A stretch of 64,000 bases of DNA from Phoebastria nigripes. Taxonomy: Eukaryota > Chordata > Aves > Procellariiformes > Diomedeidae. The stretch's first letter is position 1. Each line of letters starts with the position of its first letter. Positions 48,765 through 61,352 of this stretch are shown here, piece after piece. Location of the stretch: positions 248,001 to 312,000 of the forward strand of contig JAYKAV010002319.1 in assembly GCA_035582835.1 (NCBI GenBank). The letters run 5' to 3'. The notes below the pieces were generated by a model, which did not search any database, was not told the origin of the DNA, and saw only the letters and a list, made by a program, of their open reading frames with translations. The position numbers and the translations under genes were made by a program.

Positions 48765-48984
48765 TTGGAGATGTCCCTGCCCACGGCAAGGGNGTTGGAC
48801 TAGATGACCTTTAAAGGTCCCTTCCAATCCAAGCTATTCTATGATTCTATGATAACTAGCAGTGTTGCACACTGCATATAAATGCTATTTCACCTGTGTA
48901 TAAATAGTACTTTAATGTAAATAAGTACCTAAGTGTACAATTTATTACGTAAATGCTGATGGTATTCTAAGCCACCCATCAGGA

Positions 48985-49085
48985 TTTCATTTTGTTAGGT
49001 CCTGTACGAAGACAGAACAAAATCCAAATTCCTGCCTCAGAGGAGTTTACATCCTAAGAATATGAAGAACACAAGGTCAATCAGA
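48985..49085 (-). repeat. L3/CR1-type SINE tail fragment
   Basis: CCTGTACGAAGACAGAAC, CCTGCCTCAGAGGAGTTTAC and ATCCTAAGAATATGAAGAAC match, in order, the reverse strand of the amniote SINE tail of the type seen at 1000-1085. It begins about 130 bases after CR1 copy 2. Confidence 0.5.
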
Positions 49086-49739
49086 CTTTGGAGGAATACA
49101 AATTCACGTATTCCATTAGCTAAAATTTTTCATTAGTGTAAGATCTGTTGTATCATCCATAGGTCTTGGAGTATGGAAGTGTTAACAACTTTATAAATCT
49201 TGCAACGATTACTACATCCTCTCTCAGTTTAAATGCACAGTAAGTCTCTGGGGGTCGTGGTTTGATTGATAAGGGTGCACCTGAGATTACCAAAATAATT
49301 CAGGATAGGTAGTTCATTCATGTTAGAGAATATGGATGGGAAAGTTGTTGGCTCTATTTTTAAAATGCCTATAACAAGGCTGATGGCAAGGAGTCAGCTC
49401 TCCACATCTGAAATGGAACAAGTGCTTTGAAACAGGTTTGGGCTGAGATTTATCAGCAGATTTGTAGTGGATTTTGGATATAACCAGTAAAAACAGACAT
49501 TACATAGAACTATAGAAAAAAATATTCTAGCCTTGATTAGGAATCACCAGATCCTGTGGAAAGACTAAATCTAAGCAGCATAAGATTTCAAAGGACAGTT
49601 TTTCAGTGACAAATCATGTTGCAAACTAATTGGCATTGTGTTCACAATCATTGCTAGGTCTTTTTGAGTCCCTGAAGTTTTAATTTCTTCCTCAGCAGAG
49701 TATTAGAATAAGGCCTGTGTATTTCTGGATATCTGACAG

Positions 49740-49905
49740 CAAGCTGAGTTTACAGAGCACTTCATAGACATTAGCTTGTCCTCAGAGGAGCCCTGGCAAT
49801 TAGCCCACTAAGAGTGTTGATATTCCCACTTTACAGATGGAGTGGTTTGAGACAGCCGCTTAAGCAAAGCTATGCCAAAGCTAACATGGAACTCAACACA
49901 GGGTG
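49740..49905 (-). repeat. MIR/CORE-SINE-like fragment, reverse strand
   Basis: GAGCACTTCATAGACATTAGC, TATTCCCACTTTACAGATGGAG and CGCTTAAGCAAAGCTATGCC follow the reverse MIR order (GCGCTTTACAAACATTA, CCCATTTTACAGATGGGG, GTTAAGTGACTTGCCC). Confidence 0.55.
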
Positions 49906-50006
49906 GATTGTAAATTTAGCACGTTGCAGGGAAAGATTTTGTTCAATTACCAGAAATTGTCTTTGCTAACAAGGATCCTATNGCCTTATCATTTGGTTTA
50001 TACTGG

Positions 50007-50011
50007 TGATC
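50007..50011. repeat. Target-site duplication (left) TGATC
   Basis: It directly precedes the TG end of the LTR and is identical to 50584-50588. Confidence 0.85.
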
Positions 50012-50266
50012 TGTCCTGGTTTCGGCTGGGATAGAGTTAATTTTCTTTCTAGTAGCTGGTATAGTGCTGTGTTTTGGATTTAGTATGAGAAGAATGTTGA
50101 TAACACACTGATGTTTTAGTTGTTGCTAAGTAGTGTTTCCACTAGTCAAGGACTTTTCAGCTTCCCATGCTCTGCCAGGTGCACAAGAAGCTGGGAGCGA
50201 GCATAGCCAGGACAGCTGACCCAGCTGGCCAACAGGGTATTCCATGCCATATGATGTCATGCTCAG

Positions 50267-50274
50267 TATATAAA
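50267..50274 (+). promoter_or_regulatory. TATA box of LTR
   Basis: TATATAAA after CATGCTCAG, matching the core-promoter block of the other LTR. Confidence 0.6.
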
Positions 50275-50382
50275 CTAGGGGGGTGGTCCAGGAAGTAGCA
50301 ATTGTGGCTCGGGGACAGGCTGGGCATCGGTCGGCAGGTGGTGAGCAATTGCATTTTGCATCACTTATTTTGTATATTCTAT

Positions 50383-50430
50383 CATTATTATTATCATTAT
50401 TATTATTGTTGTTGTTGTTGTTGTTGTTTT
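50383..50430 (+). repeat. (ATT)n/(GTT)n microsatellite within the LTR
   Basis: A run of ATT then GTT triplets with small interruptions. The related LTR has an equivalent but more degenerate tract around 5395-5430. Confidence 0.9.
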
Positions 50431-50452
50431 TTCCCCCTTCCTTTTCTGTTAT

Positions 50453-50458
50453 ATTAAA
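50453..50458 (+). terminator. LTR polyadenylation signal ATTAAA
   Basis: ATTAAACTGTG lies about 180 bases after the TATA box and is conserved in the related LTR. Confidence 0.5.
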
Positions 50459-50583
50459 CTGTGTTTATCTCAGTCCATGAATTTTACTTTTTTTTCGGTT
50501 CTCTCCCCCATCCCACGGAGGGCGGGGGGGAGTGAGCAAGCGGCTGAGTGGTGTTTGGCTGCCTGCTGGGTTAAACCACAACA

Positions 50584-50588
50584 TGATC
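50584..50588. repeat. Target-site duplication (right) TGATC
   Basis: It directly follows the CA end of the LTR. Confidence 0.85.
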
Positions 50589-51892
50589 CAAAATGATGTC
50601 ATCATATACACTTTTGTCAGCTGCCTATGGAAAAGTTCTCTGTGAAACATCTTTCTTGAATAACTGCTATGAGAACAGATGTTTAATGCATTTCTACTCA
50701 AAATATTGAGTCCATTTGTCTTTTAAACATGATATAAAGTTAGAAATCTGTGGTGTTCATTCTGTGAAAACTAGCGCTTTCATAGAGTATTTCTTAATAA
50801 TACTTCAGAAGTAGTGTAGGAGGATGTAATCTTCAGAAGGGACATAAAAAGTTACTGTTTAAGTTCAGATTCATGGTGTCTTGTCTTTTTTTCAGGATGC
50901 TTATTTCAGAATTCTGTTACATGGATATATTGTTGAAATGACTGTCAGTTTCTCATGCAGTTTACATGCATATTTTCAACTTGGACAACTTGTTTTGCCT
51001 TAGTCTGCAATATTCTTTATCATATTTCCAATATTGCAATTATTGTATTTTGTCTCCAAATTCTATTTATTTGTCTGCCTTGGCACCAGGATCCCATGCT
51101 GGGCTATAAGTACTTTTTTATTCCTAAAATTTATTACAAACATGCTAATGAAGCATCCTACATTGCAAAAATTTTTAGACTAAGTGAAAGCAACAGAACA
51201 AATATTTTAGTACGTTCAATCCCACTCAGCAACTAACTGAATTCCAAAGTCCTTAACCTAGCTTAGCATGGGCAGTGGTAAGACTTTCTCCAAAAGGCTC
51301 GATTTCACAAGTTTGGTAATGGCCTATCAAATCTGCAAGAGTTTAATGAGTGCAGGCATCCCCAGACATAACATAGAGGCCATTACTCAAGTGGTTGATG
51401 ACAAAATGCCAACATCAATCTTTGCCTCTGCAATAAAAGTCATGGTTTAGCTTGGGCTGGGATCACACTGATTTGGTTTGACATTCTCACTTCAAACTTG
51501 GCAACCTAGAACTTAATATAACTTGGATTCAAACTGCATTTTATCTGAATAATCAAAGAAGAACTTTTGAATAGGAAACTTTTTCTTTGTCTTTGCATAG
51601 TCAAATTTGAAACTACTTAACCTTGGAAAGCTCGGCTCACAAACCTAATGTTTTCTGCNTATAGTTGTTGGTTTTTCTTTCTGGTTTGCTTTTGTACATT
51701 TAGAAAAATCTTTAGAGATAGGATTGGCATCATGTGAAACATCTTGATCTTTAACTTTGGTAATTAGCTGGATTTGGACTTTTACATCTCACAGCGTGGA
51801 TCTCTGTTATTCGAGCAAAAACAATGAAATAGCAATAGTAAGCAGTTCCCTCAGAGTGGAATGATTACAGGAGATGAGTGAGACATACATAC

Positions 51893-51925
51893 TTGTTTGT
51901 TTGTTTGTTTGTTTGTTTGTTTTTT
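51893..51925 (+). repeat. (TTTG)n microsatellite
   Basis: About seven TTTG units ending in a T run. Confidence 0.95.
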
Positions 51926-53858
51926 AATTAGCATTTTCCCTAACTGGAAACATATAGAAAATCAGAAATTAATTTTAGGATATCGTGGTTATAGACTTAC
52001 TCACTCTCTCATGTTTTCAATTTCCCATCCTGGCTCCTCTCTTTCTGTTCCTATTGACCTTCCAAATCCAGGCTCTGTTCAGATTCACAGAGCCACACAA
52101 GACAAATACTTGACATAGGAATACCTGCCTTGCCTGTGTTAGTTGTTTGCTCCAAAGCATAATGGTGTGTTGTAGCTTTACAACATAATGGTTGCAAGAT
52201 TTTTTAATATGAGCAAACAACGCCATTTCTGTATACCTTCCCAAACTACTTTTCATAAACACACACATGTTAAAAACCCAAACAAAACCACAAGTCACAT
52301 CTTGAAGTGAGCCTGATATAGAAAATATCAACTATGATGATTATATTTTCATAAAGTTAATAATCAAGAAACACTGTCATGATGGTAAGTGTTGTAGTGT
52401 TCTAAGTAAGTTTGGAAATCGGCACGCTACAGCTTCAACTGTGGTTTCTGTAGGAGGGCTCTTTCTTAGTCCTTTTAGTCTTAGGAAGCGGGAAACCCTA
52501 AAGTGCACTACTTCCTATATGATTCAGAACATGTAGAATGAATTTTAGGTAATATTTAAGAAAGAGGAACAAATTCAGCCAATCTCATTTGGACAAAACT
52601 CCAAGCTACTGACCACTATTTTCTGTTCTGTAGTCTCTGTGAACCACTGTCTACCACAGACTTTTCACCACTTCTGCATACTGCCAGACATGAAAACTGA
52701 AAGTCTGCATCTTCTTCTCTATGCTGAGATTACAACTTTTATGTAAAGAGACTACAGCTTCTTTCTATCTTATTCATCCTACAGTACTTTTTTCATTCTC
52801 CCTATAGGAAAGTTACACATCAGTATTTTTTTACAGGTCTGCAATCAGTCTGTGTTTCAACCATTGCAGAAGTTAGATTGTGCCTGAGGAACACAGCCTT
52901 AATGAATCCATGTATCTGAGAGACATAAAGAAAACCTTGTCTGTCTGGACTACTTCACCCTTCCATATTTGCATTTAAAAACACCATAGCATTTAAATAC
53001 TCTCATAAAAAAGAGATCCTGAAATGAAAGTTGTTTGTTAGTTGTGTTCACCTTATTCTGTTTCTCTCAGCCTATACTGTCATTCAGTTGATTCACTTCC
53101 ATTACATTACCACCACCTTGAATGCTTCCTTTGAATTTGACCTCGTGAACCTGAGTGAAAATGCATTGTGTGTGCAAAAAACCCACCCCTCAAGAACCTG
53201 CCACTGAGCCAACTGTTGTCAACATATTCTGGCAGGCAAGTGACAGTGTAAGGTTTATCATCGACCTGTAAGATGAAAAGCTGTGTGAATTCATGACGAG
53301 CCTAAGAAGTAGATGGCATGTCCGTCATCTGAATTCACAGGTATGACACTGCAGCGTGAAAAAAGGAGTGGAATTTCTCCTCCTTAACACACTGGAGGAA
53401 ACATAAAGAACCTTTTGCACTTAACCACTTAAAGCCATTTTGATCCCGCTCTTCATAAAATATTGAATGCCTTCAAAAGGTCAGCAGAGAAGGGGATTTA
53501 AGTATGTGTGTCTCTCTGCTGTAGTCAAAGTTCTCGTGGTCTTACAAAAACTGAACATTCTAGTCCTGCAGCCTTCCATTCCCATGTGAAGGTAATGGGA
53601 TGGTTGTTTGGTGAAGGCTGCTTTAAAACAAATCTCTTATTTATAGATGAATAGAAATATTACCCTTTAGCTAGAGTAATTTTGTACTTTTCATAAGAGC
53701 ACAAATGCTTTTGTTCTTTCATTTGCAAATAGTTTAAAATACATAGGAATGACAAATACGTGGTAGCGTCCATTTCACAAAAAATGTAAATTATTCAGGT
53801 TCCTCTTTTGGAGCTAATGTTATGAGATCTTTTATCACTGAATGATTTACTGGAGTTC

Positions 53859-53876
53859 AAAAAAAAAAAAAAAAAA
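53859..53876 (+). repeat. Poly-A tract
   Basis: An uninterrupted run of 18 A. I see no retrogene body upstream of it. Confidence 0.9.
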
Positions 53877-56800
53877 GCCTGCCCAAAATATTCAGAAGTG
53901 GCCACTGAATTCTTAAATGCCCATTCTACCTCTTGGTTATTCCAAGATTTTAAGCATCCACAACTAGCCTAGTAATTTGAGGTTTATGGTATTCTTTAAA
54001 AACAAGACCCATACTGACAGCTTAGGTGAGAGATTTCCCCTGCCTGTTAGGTCCAAAATCTGTCCCCTTTGCAAAGCCATGCAGTGTTTATACCATCTTT
54101 TTGTCAACATCCAACTCTGAAATAACATTTTCCTTAAGAGCGCCAGGGACAGACAATTTGTTTGTTTCTGCCCACTTGAATCCTGGGCTGCTTGCTGGAA
54201 CAGGGAGGAGGCTGCAGAATGCCCGCAGCAGCAGCTTGCGCTCTGTGCAGTCCCCTGGACCCAGATCTGGCCTATGCTTGATCCAGTGCCGCTGGAAATG
54301 AGAGGGTTTTACAAAGATGTATACATGAGCCCTCCAACAAGTCTGGAGGAACTTGCTGTACAAATGCTCTCATAATGTTTAATTTTCTGTTGTTACGCAT
54401 CTTGTTTTCTCATTATAAACCACCAAACCAGGTGTGAAAAACACCGCTCTGAGAGAGGAGCATTTTACACCTATTTTGTACAGCTATTGAGCACTGCAAG
54501 AGTAGGTCATGAACCAGGACTATAATTGCCAGTGAGCCTAGCAAAAGATTAATGCAGTTCATTCCTGCTGCTCATGAAACCAAGGAGGATATGAGTCAAG
54601 CAAAGCTACCTATCACTAGAAGAAAGTTAACTCGAAGTTGGCTTGAGCTGTGGCTGAAGAGTTTCACATAGGAGAAGACAGAAAAGTGATTAATTTAATC
54701 TATTCATACTGTGCACTATATCATCTGCTAGATCTCTGCATTGTATCACAAATCAAAGTTCTAGCTCATGTCCTGCAGAGTATTTCTAGAGGAAAAATCT
54801 AATCCTAGATAGTTATACGCTTAGAAGGACCCAGCCTTGGCAGTTTGTCTATGTATTTAAAGCTTCTGTACTGTCTCAGGTTCTCAGATGTCAAGCTCTG
54901 GAATTATGTATCAACTCTAGAGCAAGGCTAACATTGAGATGGTGACATACAGCTTTTCATGTTCTTTATGACAGTCAAAATCAAACTCTTTTTTTTCTCA
55001 TGTGTTCTGCATTCTGAAACCTCAAACCCAGGAGTCTAAACTAAATCCTATGAATCTTGTTTGTTTTGTTTCTTATGAAACATTTTAATAGATATATTTC
55101 CTTGGCACAGGGTCATTCTGTTCCACCTTCCACTAAGATACTGTGTCAATGTCTGTAAGTTACAAGAAGACATAGTCTAGCCTCAGATGATAACTTTTTT
55201 GCTGTCACTGCAATTAATAATGAAAAAAACCCACAACTCTCTTCATAGCCCCAGGTTTGTAAAGGTAAAGTCTAGTAGATGTATGTTCTTATAGTTACAT
55301 CTTCTGTGGTTGAAATCCAGTATGAACTAAATTGTGTTGGTTTCAAATATAAACCCATATCCACAATCCAGCACTTTTAGGAAAAAAAAACAAAAAACCA
55401 AAAAAAACTCTACATGGTTTTTAAAATTCTTCTTGGCATATATAGAACTAAATACTGAGACCGAAGCAAATCTTATCTGAAGCAGTTACAATGAAGTTAG
55501 TGCCACTACAGACTTTTTAATAGTCAGTAAAGTTTGCTATTGAGTATCAGAAGTGAATTTCCCCTTTCCCTTACTATTTTGTATGTCTGAAGAGTATTGG
55601 ACCTTGAATTTTTGTTTTACTAGAAAACTGTTTAGGAGCTTAGAGAACTACTGGTAGTTGAATTGTGACATCCCTCAAGACTGAAACCTGAATGATTGCA
55701 AGGGCAAGGAATTTTCATTCAGATCACTGGGATGCCCTGTCTTCTGTATTAACTTTATGTAGACACTGATCTACATGTGCAAAGCACCTAGCTGCTCCTT
55801 ATCCTTCATTGTCTTTTTGTAATTCAAGATTCCTAACAAATACACCAGCGAAGAGTTCTCTTCTGAGACATTTAACATCCTTGCAATCTCAACTAAAATT
55901 ACTTTATTCAAGGAATCTTCTAGCAATATTGCAGAAAAAATACCACAAACTGTATTTTATCTAACATAAATCTGAAGAGAATAAAGAAGTAAACAAAAGC
56001 AGAGATCACTGTAGATCTATGTCATAAAGAAATACAGGAGATAAAAAATTCTTTTCTTTGCAGATCACTTATAGTATTTTTACAGTTTAAACCTTTTCCT
56101 CTAAGAGAACGTTGACCAGAGTAAAGATCACAGGATATCATCTATTGTTTTTACCTCTTAAGTGTTGTTAAACTGAGAAAAAATGGAATTGATAAGGACA
56201 AGCATCAGCTTGGGCTTGCCAGGTTGCTTTTTTTTCCATACTGGGTATCAAAATCAATGGAAATGCCTGCACGCTGTAATTAAATGAAGCTTTATTTTCG
56301 TTTGCTTATATAAAAATTGTTGCTAAGGTGGATTCTAGAGTAAGGGTAATGAGCTCAGGCTGAAAAGTAGTAATTGTTTTCCGTAATTCACAGCCCTAAG
56401 GTGACTGCCAGCTCATTGTTGTACATTACTATCTATGAAGTTATTAAATGTCTGTCTGAGTACACTTTTCTTTTTCAATAAGTGCTTTTTCCTGTGCTAA
56501 TTTCACCCATGTAACTTAAACACTTTTCCTACAAAGGAGATACCAATATGTTTGGCAAACAGGACATGAGTTTCTTGTAAGTGTTGGAACTTGAGATTCA
56601 TGTTAGCATTAATTGGATCCAATTCCCATTGTCACAGAATCATCTGCATGGGGCAATGCAACCCTGGGTGAGCTGGAACACTCAGACAGCAGAGTATAGT
56701 TTTGGGTGCTGAGGGTATCTTCAGTCCCAGAAGTAGTATAGTCATATCAGCAGAAGACTGTATTTAGGTACACAGTTACCCTGCCAAAATACCATATCAA

Positions 56801-59800
56801 CATGGCCAGTGCTGGCTCTGGTTCTGTGTCATGCTGTATTACTCAGTGTATCCCTTAATTTTATTCTTAACTGATGTTTCTTGTCTCATGATCTGAATAC
56901 ACTTGGTGCTAGAGCTTGCCACAATTACTGCCCCGTATCCTGCCTTTTACTCTTTCCTCAGGTAAATTTATGACTTATTTCTTCAGGAATTGTGTCTCGT
57001 TTGGGACTGAAGAGTCTGAATCAACACCTAATGCACGGGCAGCAAATACGCCATCTTAGTTGTCCTCATTACTCCTTACTCATTCCCAGTTCTTTCATCA
57101 CCCTTCTCCCAACACCCTTGTTAGCCCTCTCATCTTTCTGCTATGTTTGCAGAATACATTACGTTAGATATTGCTTTTCAACTAGAGGTTCTGAAGACAG
57201 AAATTTCAAGAAAGAGAGTCTAAATTCTTTGTTTTAATAAATCTGATGTTGTCATAGACTTCCCCAAGTTCTGTCACTTCTCAGGAGAAATTAGTTCTAA
57301 ATGAAAACTCGTGAAAGAACATTTGGGAGAGCTGCTTCTATGTGTAGATCTCACATTCAGGAAACAACTGAGTTATGTCAGTACAGAGCAATCTTGTGAC
57401 TGTGTAGCTATCTGGTAAATGCTTAAGATTAACTCAGTGAAGCCTTCAGAAGATTCCAAATAAAAATGATTGCTATAGCCATTAATTGCTTTGAGTAAGG
57501 TATATATTCCATAACCTTTGTGAAGAGTTCATAACTACCTCAAAGGGCAATAAGAATGCATTATTATTAGTGTAAGCTAGCAGTCCTCAGACTAACCACA
57601 TATGCAATTTACAGTATTTTCTGTGAAGCACAAGCACTTACTGTTTTACATCTGCTAGTGCTGGTATTAATAAAAGGTGATGCTGCAAGAGGCAGTTAGG
57701 ATTTGAGGTGGGGAGAATGGAAAACATTTGCCTTCAATAAACTGAAGTGTTTTTGGAGCAATTCTGAACACATGCCATGAAAACATAGCTTAGTCTTTAA
57801 GGAGTAACATTTCCCCCTTCTCAATCATCTATAGTTTGTATCTTTTTCTAGGACACGGATCTCTTTTTCTAGATTTATGCAAAACTTCCATTGATACTAG
57901 TGTAACAGGGTCAGAACAAATGTTTATTACTGCCAGGTAAGCCAGTAGTTTCATGTAATTGCAAATTTGGCATATATTGCTAGCAAAATTTGGTACAGGA
58001 GAGCAGCTGTCTGGATATGACGGGATAATTTTCTCCTCACATTTTCTTAGATAATACTATTATTTGATATCTGTCTTAGTTAGAAAGGACTTGGGGTTAG
58101 TTTGGCTCCAGATTTGAATGTTGTGACTTACTCTTGAATCTGTATTCTCTCAGTTTTCCATGTGCTTCCTGTCTTTATCCAAAGCCAAAGCCAGAAGTTC
58201 CAAAACAGAAAACCACAGGAAAAGCTGCTCTGGTAATGTTTGTATTGAGCAGAAACAAATAGCAAGAGAGATTTCCTGCACAATCATTTTTTTGTGATGA
58301 ATGTAGCCTGGATTCTAGACCAAATAGCCTGGCTAAATCTCCCTATGTTTAGGTAAGATTGTATCAGTTATAGATTCTTATTTAAAACACATGTAAGTGT
58401 GTTTCAGTCATCTTTAGTTTTTTTCGATCTTATTCAGCTTTGACAAATACATTTACCCTTTACTAGAATATTTGATTTATTTCTTGAAAAGGGGTGAATG
58501 GACCTGTGATAAAGCTAGGAATTAAAAGGATTTGAAGAAAGCTTATTTGTAAAGAGCTGGTATGACTGTTTGTTATAACTTTTAACTAATACTTATAAGT
58601 ATGTTAAGCACTTCATAGTCCACATCAAAAGAAAAGTTCCTGTCCAAAGCATTTAGGCTGGAATTCATCCCACTGAAGTTTAAACACTGAAATGATTTGC
58701 CCTCCATCAATATCTGCTGTTTTGCCATTGATGCTAGATGGAAGCTGGAGCGAATAGACTTTTCACTTGCAACATAAGTTCCATGTGTGGATTATACTGA
58801 ACTTGCAACTGCAGATTTAAGCCTCAGTTAAATATCTAAAGACTGGGGAGATGAATCTGAGCTTTCTGTGAGATGGACATTCAAAGTGAAGATACAATGG
58901 TAAGAAATAAGAAAAGCATGTCTGGATAAGAATTACAACAGTGGGTATTGTTGGCACTCGGGTTTGTGTGTAAGTGTAGGTATACGCTAATATTAAATCA
59001 TCCACTGAGGCACACAGATGAAGGGCTTGTCAGGGCTTGTAATTAGCTGCAATTCCCGGGGAAGTCCACTGGAACGAGACAGTGAAGGTTTCGCAGTATA
59101 GCCGTGACTGCCATTATCTCACATCAGCATTAAGCCTTGGCTATGAACTGTTCTGTCTTTGGAGAGGTTTCTGTTAGGATTTAAATGGAGGGAGGGAAGG
59201 AAGAGATCCACAGCTTCTATACATGGGATGAAAGAAGTTCAGGAGCTACTGAAGAAATGCAGTTTCGCGGTTGCAGTTAATACAACGAAAAGGTGTCAGC
59301 CAGGATACGGTGTACTAAGAAATGAGTTAGAAAGTCAGGAAAAGGGCCACAGTGTGATTGACAGGTGAGAAGACTGGCTGGGCCTCTGAAATGTTGTGCA
59401 GAAAGCAAGAACAACTTTTGGGACAGCTTGGATTAGAGAATAGTTAAAAGCTTTGAGGTCACAGATCCTGACAGTGTTGCCATGAGTTAGAATAGTTCTG
59501 TGCCATCACTGCTAGTGCAGGCAGGCCATGCAAATGTTCATATCAGCCACTGTACCTGGGAAAATGGGCTTGTAAACTCCTAAGAGGAAAAAATGAAAAT
59601 CTCTAACATCAATGAGATGTGATGTCATAAAACACTGATGGACTGTAGAACTGTTATGTAAATAATACCATGTATTTGCAGATTTTCAGAAGAGCCTTAT
59701 TCAGCAAGGTGAGATTGACAGACAAATATATAACCCAGTAGACCCATAGTATGTTTCTACACCTTAAAATTGGCCTTCTGAACTAAATAAGAGCAAGTAA

Positions 59801-61335
59801 TGGTAAAAGCACTACATTAAAACTATCTCCACTACATGCTGTAGATAAATGCCAGCACAAACATCCATGTATTTGTACAGCTGTGATATACTTTTTCCTG
59901 TCACCTCTTTTCCTCTTTTTAGTTTTATGTCAGGTGGGTTGTCTTGCGTACTACAAACTTCGCTAATCTAATGACCCAAGTATGTAGTCTGAGGACTTCC
60001 CTTATGCACCTTGCAATTCTGTTACGAAGTAGTACCCTGAGCAGAGTATCACAATTTACATAAAGCAAGGCAAGGGATTCCTGCAGCTCAAGGATAGTTT
60101 GTCTTCCTGTTTACTAGTCCAGCTCTCTGATTTGGCCATCTAATCCCAAAGAAATCCCCTTCCTCCATTCTGATAGTGCAATGGTAGACTTATGACCACA
60201 GGAACATTTATGAATTATGGACTCCAAAATTACTTGTACTAACCTCTTTTACTTTCTCTCTTGGCTCTTACTTTGCAGGATGACTCTTCAACATCTCCTT
60301 CTTCCCTGTTCTAAGAAAATCGGACTGATTATCAAAAGTGATTTTGAGCATCCCTGGAGTGAATGTTCTGGGTTCATCTTCAAACTCTTTAGCCCAGTAT
60401 CGCTTAAGCTGCTACACAGGGAATAAAGGTAACCTTAAGCAGCCCTTCACTAAGTTATTTCTCACTCTGTGAAATAGTGGATATAAAACTTTTGTGATCC
60501 ATTCTATCCCACTGGATCTTTCCTGATTCTTGTTATATGTAATGCTTCCATGTAATGTAAAATAATTACACAAAAAAAGGATTACATGAAGATTTTTGTT
60601 AAAGTCTATTCTATGATCTCCTCTGATCTTTCTTTTTACTGGACACTTCTGTAAGTCCCCATTATATGTACATATTCTTAGGTTCTCCACTGGGAATCAA
60701 GCGTACACATGGAAATAAGTTCCACTGTAAGCAGCTGAAATAATTGTGTTTTATTAATTGTGTCATTATCTATGTTTATAGCTCTTGCCCATTAATCTTT
60801 TCGTCTCTACAACAGTACTCTAAATTCTTCTGCTTATCCCCTTCAGCATTCCTATCAAGCTCTATAGCAGTTCTCTAGCCAGTATGGATCTATATGAATG
60901 CTGACAAGCCAGTGATTATGTGCATATAGATTGCTCAGTTTGTTGCTACAGTTAAGTAGTTCCTTCTTTGCTATTCATAAGGGGTCTAATTTGACTCTCT
61001 CTCCTCTACATGGCTACCAACTTGCCTGGATATCTTTACAAGACAGATCACAGATGTGTAACTAGAAATCAATGCTGCCATTCACTGAATTGTGTAATTG
61101 TTGCTTTTCCATAGTGAAGAGTTCTTGATAAGATGCAGTGCAACCAAAAGTAAAACCAATGCATTTAATGTTGTCATATATTCAACAGATTTTATATGAG
61201 ACAGTTAACTGAAGTTAAATTAGGTCTTTCCTACTGAATCAGAAACTACAAATAAGCTTCCCTGCTTATTCACAGTTTGTATCTTTTTTTCCATTTTGAG
61301 AGGGGAACACAAATGGCGAATGCGAAACAGGGAAG

Positions 61336-61352
61336 GAGCACCATCTAGTGTT
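61336..61352 (-). promoter_or_regulatory. CTCF-like motif, reverse strand
   Basis: On the minus strand ACACTAGATGGTGCTCC is close to the CTCF core CCACTAGATGGCGCT, with two differences. Confidence 0.3.

Larger units (their letters stand above)
46493..48851 (+). mobile_element. CR1 LINE, copy 2, longer 5' end, contains assembly gap
   Basis: This copy has the same orientation and family as copy 1. It begins within the C-terminal part of the ORF2 endonuclease region (LDLVLTNK, SDHGMVEFKIL), runs through RT and ends in two perfect ATTCTATG octamers (48836-48851). A 190-N gap at 47740-47929 removes RT motifs A-B. ATAACT occurs immediately before the 5' end (46487-46492) and after the tail (48852-48857). 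The match extends to 9 bp if the final ATG of the octamer is counted, so it is a plausible short target duplication. Confidence 0.95.
50012..50583 (+). mobile_element. Solo LTR, ERVL-like endogenous retrovirus family, intact ends
   Basis: This 572-base element begins TGTCCTGGTTTCGGCTGGG and ends GGGTTAAACCACAACA. It is flanked by a perfect 5-bp duplication, TGATC (50007-50011 and 50584-50588). Five-base duplications are typical of ERVL-class insertions. It has a TATA box, an ATTAAA signal and an ATT/GTT-rich R-U5 portion. No gag, pol or env lies beside it, so it is a solo LTR left by recombination between two LTRs. Confidence 0.93.

Noticed and set aside
54026..54363. Overlapping ~91-codon open frames on both strands in a GC-richer patch
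   Set aside because: No domain or splice context. The local rise in GC explains the lack of stops.
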